Shown in pieces: positions 1 through 7,423 of a stretch of DNA of 64,000 nucleotides; the stretch's first letter is position 1; each line of letters starts with the position of its first letter. A program made the translations under genes and the position numbers. Source of the DNA: an uncultured Bacteroidia bacterium. GTDB taxonomy: Bacteria > Bacteroidota > Bacteroidia > Bacteroidales > F082. The stretch lies in assembly GCA_902785755.1 (NCBI GenBank), contig CACZZO010000012.1:62001-126000 (forward strand). Direction: 5' to 3'. The notes below the pieces were generated by a model. That model ran no database searches. It was given only the letters and a program-made list of their open reading frames with translations, and was not told where the DNA came from.

Positions 1-31
1 AATCGATGATATTTTGCTCGATTCCGCCCAG
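1..31. repeat. Palindrome flanking ATPase 1, 3' side (cut by window edge)
   Basis: The window opens inside a palindrome. AATCGA (1-6), an 11 nt loop (7-17) and TCGATTCCGCCCAG (18-31) match the fully visible element at 1554-1592, so the missing 5' arm is probably CTGGGCGG before base 1. It lies just beyond the stop codon of the ATPase gene that ends at 43 and could also act as its terminator hairpin, although no T-run follows in that direction within the window. Confidence 0.8.
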
Positions 32-42
32 ATTCTGATTTT

Positions 43-1467
43 TTAGTCTTCAAACAAGTCGTCCAAAGTGAGTTGGAAGGCCATTTCCGAAGCATAACTG
101 TTTTGCGAGGCTCCGTTGGCGGTGATGAGGGTGGGGAGGATGCCGCAGCGAGTTCCGGTTTGTTCCACGAAGGCGGCTCGGCGTTTCCTGATTTTTGCAG
201 CTTCCTCTTTGTCAAGCAGATATGCGCCTTCGCTGTATTTGATTTCGCAGAGGTTGATCATCTTGTCGGCACGCTCGATGATGAGGTCAATCTGGGTTTT
301 GTCGTTCTTCGCCTTGCTGCGCCAAGCGTAGTATTCCGTCCCGATGCCGTCGATTCGGAGTGCTTTCTTGATTTGCGGGATGTGTGCCATGCAAAGCCGC
401 TCGAAGGCGTGGCCGTACCATGTGTTGACGGTCGGGGTGCCGAGGTGATGAAGCCAATATTGCTGATCCTCAAACTGTTTGCTGGCGAAAGTGAGGTGAA
501 ACAGCGTGAAGAAATCGGTGAGTTGGAAGATGCCGCCCGTCGCCTTGATTTTCTTCTCGCGGGTGTGGTAGCGGCGGATGAGGTCGCAGTTTTCGAGGTC
601 TTCCAACTGGTTGCTGATATGTCCGTTGTCGGCGGTTTTCAGTTTCTTGGTGAGTTCCACTCGGGTGAGGCCTTTTTTGTTGGCCGCCAATTGCGCGATG
701 ATTTTCAGATAAGGTTTCTCGTTGTCAAACAGCGATTTATATAGCGATTCGTATTCCGAAGCCAGTTCGCCGCCCTTGCTGAAACACAGCCTGTCGATGT
801 TTTGGGCAAGGCTTTCGTTGTTTCTCAGAAGGCTCAGATAGTAAGGTACGCCGCCAAGCATCATGTAGGCTTGGGCTGTCATCTGGCGTGTCCAGTGGAA
901 ACCGTTGGCATTCAGGTAGTTTTCTGTTTCTTTTAGGGTGAAGGGCGCAAGATGTATGCTGTGTGTCAGGCGGTTGTGAAGTCCGCCACGGTTGTTGATG
1001 ATGTTGCGCACCATCCACGAGGTGGCACTGCCGCAAACGATGAGTTTCACCTCGTCGCGCAACGAGGCCCAAGTGTTCCAAAACTGCCCCAAAGCCCGCA
1101 CGAAAGCGCCGCCTTTCCTGTCGAAACACGGAAGTTCGTCGATGAAAATGACGCAAGGCTGGCCGTTTTTTGCTTTTTGTGTCATCAGTTCCTGCAAGGC
1201 GTGGAACAATTCCAACCAATTGGACGACAGCGGTTTTTCGTAGCCATATTCGCGCAGCGCGATTTGGAAGGCCGACACTTGTTCCGACTTTTTCCCGTAG
1301 AGCAGCCCGGAGACGGAAAACGTCAGTTCGTCTTTCATCACTTGGTTGATGAGAAAGGTTTTCCCGACGCGCCTCCGCCCGTAGAGGCCGATGAACTCGG
1401 CGTGGTTTGAGCCGATGTATTCCCGCAGCAGGGCAGTTTCTTTTTCTCTTCCTATTAAAGTAGCCAT
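43..1467 (-). CDS. AAA+ ATPase with C-terminal DUF234/PD-(D/E)XK domain (ATPase 1)
   Basis: A 474-residue archaeal-type ATPase (ATPase_2 plus DUF234 architecture). Walker A is GRRRVGKT at about residues 30-37 and Walker B is VIFIDEL at about 106-112. A winged-helix-like middle follows, and the C-terminus has a nuclease-like signature, D394 in QIDL and E408-x-K410 in CEIKYS, as in PD-(D/E)XK folds. The start at 1467 (MATLIGRE) is chosen because paralogues begin MEKIIGRE and a TATTTTTG -7 box lies at 1487-1494 on this strand; the longer reading frame would include the promoter. Palindromes lie upstream (1504-1538, 1554-1592) and downstream (1-31). The biochemical role of this family is not established. 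Nuclease activity is inferred from the motif only. Confidence 0.85.
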   Translation of the reverse strand: MATLIGREKETALLREYIGSNHAEFIGLYGRRRVGKTFLINQVMKDELTFSVSGLLYGKKSEQVSAFQIALREYGYEKPLSSNWLELFHALQELMTQKAKNGQPCVIFIDELPCFDRKGGAFVRALGQFWNTWASLRDEVKLIVCGSATSWMVRNIINNRGGLHNRLTHSIHLAPFTLKETENYLNANGFHWTRQMTAQAYMMLGGVPYYLSLLRNNESLAQNIDRLCFSKGGELASEYESLYKSLFDNEKPYLKIIAQLAANKKGLTRVELTKKLKTADNGHISNQLEDLENCDLIRRYHTREKKIKATGGIFQLTDFFTLFHLTFASKQFEDQQYWLHHLGTPTVNTWYGHAFERLCMAHIPQIKKALRIDGIGTEYYAWRSKAKNDKTQIDLIIERADKMINLCEIKYSEGAYLLDKEEAAKIRKRRAAFVEQTGTRCGILPTLITANGASQNSYASEMAFQLTLDDLFED

Positions 1468-1486
1468 AACCAATTCAATTTCGCCG

Positions 1487-1494
1487 CAAAAATA
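1487..1494 (-). promoter_or_regulatory. -7 box of ATPase 1
   Basis: TATTTTTG on the minus strand fits the Bacteroidetes TAnnTTTG -7 consensus. It lies 20 bases upstream of the ATG at 1467. The palindrome at 1504-1538 starts 9 bases further upstream and covers the expected -33 region, so a protein bound there could block initiation. Confidence 0.6.
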
Positions 1495-1503
1495 ATAAAT
1501 TTC

Positions 1504-1538
1504 GGGCGGAATTGATGAAATATTCTTCAATTCCGCCC
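1504..1538. repeat. Palindrome, 12 bp perfect arms, 11 nt loop (promoter-proximal)
   Basis: GGGCGGAATTGA (1504-1515), 11 nt loop (1516-1526), TCAATTCCGCCC (1527-1538). The arms are perfectly complementary. It differs from the neighbouring element at 1554-1592 by one base change that is compensated in the opposite arm (GGAATTGA versus GGAATCGA), which indicates that the symmetry itself is maintained. Confidence 0.9.
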
Positions 1539-1553
1539 ACTTTTTTACAGAAA

Positions 1554-1592
1554 CTGGGCGGAATCGAGCAAAAAATCATCGATTCCGCCCAG
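1554..1592. repeat. Palindrome, 14 bp perfect arms, 11 nt loop
   Basis: CTGGGCGGAATCGA (1554-1567), loop GCAAAAAATCA (1568-1578), TCGATTCCGCCCAG (1579-1592). It matches the element at the window start in the visible arm and in loop length, and the loops are related when read in opposite orientation (GCAAAATATCA). It sits between ATPase 1 and the terminator of the next gene. Confidence 0.9.
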
Positions 1593-1609
1593 ATTTTTGT
1601 GTTGGTTGC

Positions 1610-1643
1610 AAAAACAAAGGTGCGTCATTGCGGCGCACCTTTG
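1610..1643 (-). terminator. Intrinsic terminator of the lipoprotein gene
   Basis: On the minus strand CAAAGGTGCG, a short loop and CGCACCTTTG form a GC-rich stem followed by TTTTT. It lies about 30 bases beyond the stop codon at 1672. Confidence 0.8.
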
Positions 1644-1671
1644 GGGGATTTTTTAGGAATGATGTGTTTCT

Positions 1672-2523
1672 TTACTTGGACTGGCCAGTGATGGTGATGT
1701 CAGTGCGGATGGTCTGACCTTGGCTGTTGGTGATGGTCTGAACCTCGCCGTGGGTGATGTGAATCATGTGGTACTCACCATTGTAACGGGTACCAATGAC
1801 ATAGTCATAGTCCTTGGAAGTCCACGCGGAAACGCCACGGAAATCGGAAATCACGCTGTAGACGCCATCGCTGAAGAAAGCGGCCTTATCGACATCGGTC
1901 TTAACGGCAGCCCAATCTTCGGGAAGAATCAGGTACATTTCTGCACCAGCAACGGGCTTGATAATGGCAAAGTCTTCTTTGCTACCGTTGCTCTTCCATT
2001 CCAAACCGTATTCAGCAAGGCCTTCACCAGGGTTGCTGCCTTGTCTGACCCATGAGAAATCCTTGGGTTCCAAAGCAACGGCGGGTTGGTTGATGTTGAG
2101 GTTGATGGTGGTGCTGTTCATCTTGCCATCAACATCGGTGATGGTGGCGGTGAAGATGGCCTTGGCGACCAATTCTCTGCTTTCTTCATTATTGGTCAAA
2201 CCGAAATTCAGGACCTGTTCAAAGGTGTACTCAGTTCCACTCACATTGATGATGGAGTCGTAAGTTCTGGTTTCAGTGTCATCCAAGGTGGTGAACTTGA
2301 CATTGAGTTTGAAAGTGGCAAGTTCTTTCATGGTCTGGCTGTTGGAAGCAGCACGGAAGCCAAGTGTGTAGTTTTGGCCTATGTCGACGGTTTGGCCGTC
2401 ATACACATAGTTTTCGCCCGTCTTGACGGCGATTGAGGGTTCCGGGTTGGTGATTTCCGGGGTGCAGCTTGCAATGAAAGCAACGCTGGCGAAGCACACG
2501 AGTGCCAATGCTAATTTCTTCAT
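1672..2523 (-). CDS. Putative lipoprotein, function unknown
   Basis: A 283-residue protein with a lipoprotein signal peptide: MKK, a hydrophobic run, then a lipobox FIASC with Cys20 as the likely acylation site. The mature part looks all-beta, with Thr/Asn-rich stretches and alternating polar and hydrophobic residues resembling Ig-like or fibronectin-like domains. No recognisable catalytic motif is visible. It is transcribed alone, flanked by its own terminator at 1610-1643 and by the ferredoxin terminator upstream. It is probably surface or periplasmic. No family name can be supported from sequence alone. Confidence 0.75.
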   Translation of the reverse strand: MKKLALALVCFASVAFIASCTPEITNPEPSIAVKTGENYVYDGQTVDIGQNYTLGFRAASNSQTMKELATFKLNVKFTTLDDTETRTYDSIINVSGTEYTFEQVLNFGLTNNEESRELVAKAIFTATITDVDGKMNSTTINLNINQPAVALEPKDFSWVRQGSNPGEGLAEYGLEWKSNGSKEDFAIIKPVAGAEMYLILPEDWAAVKTDVDKAAFFSDGVYSVISDFRGVSAWTSKDYDYVIGTRYNGEYHMIHITHGEVQTITNSQGQTIRTDITITGQSK

Positions 2524-2631
2524 TTTTTAATGATTTAAGTTAGTAATAAGGTTATTTGTTTGAGTTTGTTTCAAAGAACGCGGCAAAGATAGCAAATACT
2601 TTGCCAAACTTTTCAAAACTGACAAAAAAAT

Positions 2632-2664
2632 GAAAAAAAGCCTGTTTTTGGCAGGCTTTTTCCT
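2632..2664 (-). terminator. Intrinsic terminator of the ferredoxin gene
   Basis: On the minus strand AAAAAGCCTG, loop CCAAAAA, CAGGCTTTTT followed by more T. It lies about 25 bases after the ferredoxin stop codon. Confidence 0.85.
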
Positions 2665-2688
2665 TTTAATGCAGTTTCATTTCTCGAT

Positions 2689-2856
2689 TTAGTCTTCAAC
2701 GATTGCTTCGTTCGGGCAAGCGCCGGCGCAGGTTCCGCAACCAACGCAGGTGTCAGGGTCGATGACATAGATGTCGCCTTCCGAAATAGCGCCCACCGGG
2801 CATTCGTCGATACATGTGCCGCAAGCAACGCAGCTGTCTGTGATTTTGTAAGCCAT
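2689..2856 (-). CDS. 2[4Fe-4S] ferredoxin
   Basis: A 55-residue clostridial-type ferredoxin, starting [15 protein letters not shown]. It has two complete CxxCxxCxxxCP cluster motifs: C9, C12, C15, C19 and C37, C40, C43, C47. It is a small soluble low-potential electron carrier. It is divergent from korA, with about 260 bases between the two starts. It is therefore a plausible redox partner of the adjacent KorAB oxidoreductase, although this pairing is inferred from position only. The short second half after the last cluster (NEAIVED) is usual for this class. Confidence 0.93.
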   Translation of the reverse strand: MAYKITDSCVACGTCIDECPVGAISEGDIYVIDPDTCVGCGTCAGACPNEAIVED

Positions 2857-3059
2857 AATGTTTTTAATTTTAATGTTTGTTTTGAGTTTTAGTGCCGCAA
2901 AAATACTACAACTTTCATTCCAACAAGCCTAAAATGGAAATTTTTATTCAGTCTAAATAAGGAAATGGTTCAAGTCGTTGATATTGAAAGGGATGTGTTT
3001 TTCATTCTAAAAAGGAAAATAAAAACGAGAAACTTTCGATTTTGCACCTATTTATTATG

Positions 3060-3067
3060 TACTTTTG
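3060..3067 (+). promoter_or_regulatory. Probable -7 box of korAB
   Basis: TACTTTTG fits TAnnTTTG and lies 49 bases upstream of the korA ATG. A TTTG at 3041-3044 is only 15 bases away, shorter than the usual 19-21, so the -33 element is uncertain. Confidence 0.5.
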
Positions 3068-3115
3068 CAGCGAATTACTCTACATGTAAAATCATCAAAT
3101 TAAAAATCAGTAAAT

Positions 3116-4957
3116 ATGACAGCAAAAAGTAAGGTTGTAGCCCTTGAACACGTCGTCATCCGTTTTTCGGGCGACTCGGGCGATGGTATGCAACTTACCG
3201 GAAATCTATTTTCGGATTCAACAGCATTTGCCGGAAACGATTTCGCCACCTTCCCGGACTATCCGGCTGAAATCCGCCCACCGCAAGGCACCGTGGCTGG
3301 CGTCTCTGGCTTCCAAGTGCATTTCGGACACAAACCTGTCCACACCACGGGCGACCTCTGCGATGTCCTTGTGGCAATGAACCCCGCCTCCATCAAGGCT
3401 AACATGCGTTGGCTCCGTCCTGGAACCATCATCATCTTCGACTCCGACTCGGTGACCGAAAAGGCCCTCGAGAAGGCCGGCTATGCCGACGACCCCACCG
3501 TTGACGGCACCTTGGCCGACTACCAAGTGGTGAAGGCTCCCATCTCGGAACTCACCAAAGAGGCCCTGAAGGACTTCGGCATGGACAACAAGTCGATGCT
3601 CAAGTCGAAGAACATGTTTGCCCTCGGCATCGTGATGTACCTGTTCAATCGTGAACTCGACACTGTGTATGCTTACTTCGAGACCAAGTTCAAAGGCAAA
3701 GATCAAGTGATCAAGGCCAACCGCACCGTCCTCGACGCCGGTTATCACTATGCCGACACTTGGGAACTCTTCACCAACACCTATCGAGTGGAAGCCGCCG
3801 ACCTCGAAAAGGGCAAGTATCGCAACATCACCGGCAACACCGCCGCCGCTTGGGGCTTGATGGCCGCCTCCGAGAAGTCGGGCCGCCCGCTTTTCCTCGG
3901 TTCGTACCCCATCACTCCAGCCACCGACATTTTGGCCGAACTGACCAAATACAAGAACCTCAACGTCAAGGCTTATCAGGCTGAAGACGAAATCGCCGGC
4001 ATCATGTCATCCATCGGCGCTGCCTACACAGGCTGCATGGCCGTGACGACGACTTCCGGCCCCGGCCTCTCGCTGAAGAGCGAAGCCATGGGTCTGGCCG
4101 TGATGACGGAACTTCCGTTGGTCATCATTGACGTGCAGCGTGGCGGTCCCTCCACGGGTCTTCCGACCAAGATGGAACAGAGCGACCTGCTGCAAGCCCT
4201 CTACGGCCGCAATGGCGACGCTCCGCTCGTAGTCATCGCTGCCCGTAGCTCTGCTGGTTGTTTCTACACCGCTTACGAAGCCGCCCGTATCGCCATGGAG
4301 CACATGACTCCCGTCATTATGCTCAGCGACGGTTCGTTGGGCAACGGCTCCGAGGTGTTCCGCATCCCCAAGATGGCTGACCTGCCGAGCATCACGCCTC
4401 CGTTGGCCAAGGCCGACGACCCGAATTATATGCCTTACCGCCGCGACGAGAAATGGCTCCGCCGCGAATGGGCTATTCCGGGAACGCCCGGTTTGCGTCA
4501 CCGCGTCGGTGGTTTGGAAAAGGAAAACGGCAAGGGCAACCTGTCCACCAATCCTGAGAACCACCAGATCATGACCGAACTCCGTGAAGAGAAGATCAAC
4601 CGCGTGGCCAACGACATCCCGCTGCAGGAAATCTACGGCGACAAGAACGCTGACCTCCTCGTGGTGAGCTGGGGCGGCACTTTCGGCACCGTTCGCACCG
4701 CCGTTGAAAGCCTGATGGAAGAAGGCAAGAGCATCGCTCACGCCCACTTCGACTACATCATGCCGTTGCCGCGCAACACCGAGGAAGCGCTGCAAGGTCA
4801 CAAGAAGATCTTGGTCTGCGAAATCAACCGCGGCCAGTTTGCCAAGTACCTGCGCATGAACTTCCCGGAATACAAGTGCGAGCAATTCAATAAGGTGATG
4901 GGTCTGCCGTTCACCATCGGCGAGCTTGAAGCTAAGTTTAATGACCTTTTAAAATAA
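3116..4957 (+). CDS. korA: 2-oxoacid:ferredoxin oxidoreductase, fused gamma-alpha subunit (KorA)
   Basis: A 613-residue fused gamma plus alpha subunit of a 2-oxoacid:acceptor oxidoreductase, most like 2-oxoglutarate (Kor) enzymes. The N-terminal gamma domain (about 10-190) opens with the family pattern IRFSGDSGDGMQLTG and includes FPDYPAEIRPPQGT. The alpha part (about 205 onward) holds the pyrimidine-binding transketolase-like domain, with PITPATDI and TSGPGLSLKSEAMGLA. The complex oxidatively decarboxylates a 2-oxoacid with CoA and reduces ferredoxin in the cytoplasm. korB follows after 7 bases, so the two are co-transcribed. The exact 2-oxoacid cannot be read from the sequence; 2-oxoglutarate is the common assignment for this fused form. 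Confidence 0.93.
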   Translation: MTAKSKVVALEHVVIRFSGDSGDGMQLTGNLFSDSTAFAGNDFATFPDYPAEIRPPQGTVAGVSGFQVHFGHKPVHTTGDLCDVLVAMNPASIKANMRWLRPGTIIIFDSDSVTEKALEKAGYADDPTVDGTLADYQVVKAPISELTKEALKDFGMDNKSMLKSKNMFALGIVMYLFNRELDTVYAYFETKFKGKDQVIKANRTVLDAGYHYADTWELFTNTYRVEAADLEKGKYRNITGNTAAAWGLMAASEKSGRPLFLGSYPITPATDILAELTKYKNLNVKAYQAEDEIAGIMSSIGAAYTGCMAVTTTSGPGLSLKSEAMGLAVMTELPLVIIDVQRGGPSTGLPTKMEQSDLLQALYGRNGDAPLVVIAARSSAGCFYTAYEAARIAMEHMTPVIMLSDGSLGNGSEVFRIPKMADLPSITPPLAKADDPNYMPYRRDEKWLRREWAIPGTPGLRHRVGGLEKENGKGNLSTNPENHQIMTELREEKINRVANDIPLQEIYGDKNADLLVVSWGGTFGTVRTAVESLMEEGKSIAHAHFDYIMPLPRNTEEALQGHKKILVCEINRGQFAKYLRMNFPEYKCEQFNKVMGLPFTIGELEAKFNDLLK

Positions 4958-4964
4958 TACGACT

Positions 4965-5996
4965 ATGGAAAATCAGAATATCGAACAAGAGGTCATGCTG
5001 ACCAAAGAGGATTTTGCAAGCGATCAAGTGGTGAAATGGTGCCCCGGCTGCGGTGACCACGCCATCTTGAAGGCCGTTCAAGACATTTTCCCGAAGTTGG
5101 GCAAGAAGAAAGAAGACATCGTTGTCGTTTCTGGCATCGGCTGCTCCTCGCGCTTCCCCTATTATATGAACACGTATGGTTTCCATAGCATCCACGGTCG
5201 TGCTGCCGCTGCCGCCACTGGCGTGAAGTTGGCCAACCCGAACCTCAGCGTGTGGATGATCACCGGCGACGGCGACTGCACCGCCATCGGTGGCAACCAC
5301 TTCATCCACGCCTGCCGTCGTAACATCGACATCAACCTGATCCTGTTCAATAACCGTATCTATGGTATGACCAAGGGTCAGTTCTCGCCCTGCACCTTCC
5401 GTGGCACGAAGACCAAGACTTCGCCGCAAGGCACATACGAAGACCCGTTCAATCCTGGTGAACTCGCCATCGGCGCCAAGGCTACCTTCTTTGCTCGTGG
5501 CGTGGATATCAACCCCAAGGAGCTGAGCGAAATCTTCTGGGAGTCGTACAAGCACGATGGCATCGCCGTGACCGAAGTCCTGCAAAACTGCATGATCTTC
5601 TCCAATGGTGTACACGAAAACATCACCGGCAAGGACGTCCGCGACGATATGCAGGTGAAGTGTGTCCACGGCCAGCCGCTCATCTTCGGCAAGAACCGCG
5701 ACAAGGGTATCCGCCTGAACGGCAACCAACTTGAAGTGGTGAAGATTGGCGAAAACGGCATCACCGAGAAGGACTTGCTCGTCCACGACAAGACTACCGA
5801 AGACACAGGTGTTCACATGATGCTGGCACACATGATGCCGCCTCATTTCCCCGTCGCCATCGGCGTCATCCGCGACGTGAAAGCCCCGACCTTCAACGAC
5901 AGCCTCGTGCAAGTCATTGAAAACGAGAAGGCCAACTCGAAGATCAAGTGCATGGACGACCTGCTGAACAGCGGTTCGACTTGGACAATCGATTAA
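4965..5996 (+). CDS. korB: 2-oxoacid:ferredoxin oxidoreductase, beta subunit (KorB)
   Basis: A 343-residue thiamine-diphosphate-binding beta subunit. WCPGCGDHAIL near residue 26 is the conserved CxxC segment of this family, and GDGDCTAIGGNHFIHACRRN followed by LFNN is the ThDP/Mg motif (GDG...NN). Together with KorA it forms the decarboxylating core of the enzyme. No iron-sulfur delta subunit is present, so the small ferredoxin encoded divergently upstream is a likely acceptor (inferred). An intrinsic terminator at 6071-6102 closes the operon. Confidence 0.93.
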   Translation: MENQNIEQEVMLTKEDFASDQVVKWCPGCGDHAILKAVQDIFPKLGKKKEDIVVVSGIGCSSRFPYYMNTYGFHSIHGRAAAAATGVKLANPNLSVWMITGDGDCTAIGGNHFIHACRRNIDINLILFNNRIYGMTKGQFSPCTFRGTKTKTSPQGTYEDPFNPGELAIGAKATFFARGVDINPKELSEIFWESYKHDGIAVTEVLQNCMIFSNGVHENITGKDVRDDMQVKCVHGQPLIFGKNRDKGIRLNGNQLEVVKIGENGITEKDLLVHDKTTEDTGVHMMLAHMMPPHFPVAIGVIRDVKAPTFNDSLVQVIENEKANSKIKCMDDLLNSGSTWTID

Positions 5997-6002
5997 GCTA
6001 AG

Positions 6003-6029
6003 GTCCTTGAGCCTGTCGAAAGGCCGACC
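6003..6029. repeat. Dispersed GAGCCTGTCGAA repeat, single copy
   Basis: CCTTGAGCCTGTCGAAAGGCC belongs to a short repeat family found also at 9688-9710, 49496-49564, 61843-61899 and probably 45661-45673. Here only one arm is seen, between korB and its terminator. Confidence 0.75.
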
Positions 6030-6070
6030 GATAGAAATATCAAGCCTCGACTGGCCGACCTTAAAAACTG

Positions 6071-6102
6071 AAAAATCCCGCTCGTTTTGGGCGGGATTTT
6101 TT
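6071..6102 (+). terminator. Intrinsic terminator of korAB
   Basis: AAAAATCCCGC, loop, GCGGGATTTTTT. The stem is 11 bp. Because of the flanking A and T runs it can also serve the convergent gene ending at 6106. Confidence 0.85.
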
Positions 6103-6105
6103 ATG

Positions 6106-6702
6106 TTATGTCCATCGTTGACCAATGTCCCAATGATGGGCAGTTTTCACTTCGTGTTTTGTGTCTTTCAGATTGAATTCTTCTTCGATTAAGGCTACGG
6201 CTTGTGGATACTGTTCAATCCACGAACCAACGGCAATGGTAAACTCGTCATCTTCAGGATTGTAGAAAATTCGTCCGCGAGGAACCATTTCGTAAGCACC
6301 GGTAAAAGGTCCTATGCCGCCGTTCTTGTATTTCTGTCGATGGAATTCCTTTTTCCAGACATCTTCGTGCATCTCGGAACACGAAATACTTCCAAATTCC
6401 GAACGGGAATTGGGTTTCACATAGTCTGAAACGCGATGGGAGCGCACACCAAAAAGGTCGTTTTTACGAGGGTCGTACCAAAAAATTCCAACTTTCGGCT
6501 CGTCGTCCTTCCCTCGGTTCGATTCCATCAAACGCCTCGCCTCGTCCCATTCTTCTTCCGAGAATTGTTTTACTTCAACTTTTTCCTCTGTTGTTGAAGG
6601 TGAGGATGATTCTGTTTGTTCGTCAGAACCGTGAATCTCATTCAAGGCGACTTTAACAGCTCTTGCCACAATGCGCTGGAGTTCTTCTTCTGTAATTGTC
6701 AT
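6106..6702 (-). CDS. Hypothetical protein
   Basis: A 198-residue soluble protein with no signal peptide. The N-terminal third (residues 1-60) is acidic and Ser/Thr-rich and begins with a helix (EEELQRIVARAVKVAL). The folded part contains VGIFWYDPRKNDLFGVRS, PRGRIFYNPEDDEF and a C-terminal HHWDIGQRW; its Trp, His and Asp residues look conserved-domain-like. I do not recognise the family. It is transcribed alone from a TATTTTTG box at 6723-6730 on the minus strand, and it converges on korB. Confidence 0.7.
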   Translation of the reverse strand: MTITEEELQRIVARAVKVALNEIHGSDEQTESSSPSTTEEKVEVKQFSEEEWDEARRLMESNRGKDDEPKVGIFWYDPRKNDLFGVRSHRVSDYVKPNSRSEFGSISCSEMHEDVWKKEFHRQKYKNGGIGPFTGAYEMVPRGRIFYNPEDDEFTIAVGSWIEQYPQAVALIEEEFNLKDTKHEVKTAHHWDIGQRWT

Positions 6703-6802
6703 GGTATCTTGTTTTCAATGCGCAAAAATACAAAAACGAGTTATTCTCCGCAAGATGATAGGGAAAATCGTTATTTTTGCATTCAAATAAAGCTCAACAC
6801 TT

Positions 6803-7369
6803 ATGAAAATCCCCTTCAAACCTGGAACATTGATTTACCCCTTGCCCGCTGTGATGGTCACCTGCGGCGACTGCGAGGAAAACTACAATATCATCACCAT
6901 CGGCTGGACGGGCACGATTTGCTCCGACCCGCCCATGTGCTACATCTCCGTCCGCAAGGAACGCCATTCGCATAACCTCATCATAAAAAACAAGGAGTTC
7001 GTCATCAACCTGACGACGGAAGACTTGGCCGCCGCCACGGACTGGTGCGGTGTGCGCTCAGGCCGCGATTACAACAAATTCAAGCAGATGCACCTGCACA
7101 CCGAACCTGCCCAAATCGTGAAAGCCCCATTGATTGCCGAATCACCGTTGAGCATCGAGTGCAAGGTGGTGGAGGTGAAGGAATTAGGCTCGCACGATAT
7201 GTTCATTGCCGAGGTGGTGGCCGTCAATGCGGAGGAAAAACTCATCGACAAGGGCACGGGCGCGTTCCAACTCAACCACGCCAAGCCTTTGGCCTATTCC
7301 CATGGCAAGTATTACGGCCTCGGTGAGAAAATCGGCGGCTTTGGTTTCTCGGTGAAGAAAAAGAAATGA
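6803..7369 (+). CDS. Flavin reductase family protein (FMN-binding, flavoredoxin-like)
   Basis: A 188-residue protein of the flavin reductase-like split-barrel family. The pattern LPAVMVTCGD...NIITIGWTGTICSDPPMCYISVR near the N-terminus, then HNLI and FVINL, is typical of flavoredoxin-type FMN-binding proteins. It probably binds FMN and transfers electrons between NAD(P)H or ferredoxin and a partner in the cytoplasm; the partner is not identifiable here. A TATTTTTG -7 box lies at 6772-6779, 23 bases before the ATG. Downstream, a separate promoter serves the next gene. Confidence 0.88.
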   Translation: MKIPFKPGTLIYPLPAVMVTCGDCEENYNIITIGWTGTICSDPPMCYISVRKERHSHNLIIKNKEFVINLTTEDLAAATDWCGVRSGRDYNKFKQMHLHTEPAQIVKAPLIAESPLSIECKVVEVKELGSHDMFIAEVVAVNAEEKLIDKGTGAFQLNHAKPLAYSHGKYYGLGEKIGGFGFSVKKKK

Positions 7370-7423
7370 TTTGTTTTTCGGATTGTGAGGTTTTTGTACT
7401 TTTGCAATCCATACTATCTGAAC

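Noticed and set aside
4938-6125. 395-codon open frame on the minus strand
   Set aside because: Antisense shadow of korB, which has full thiamine-diphosphate and CxxC motifs.
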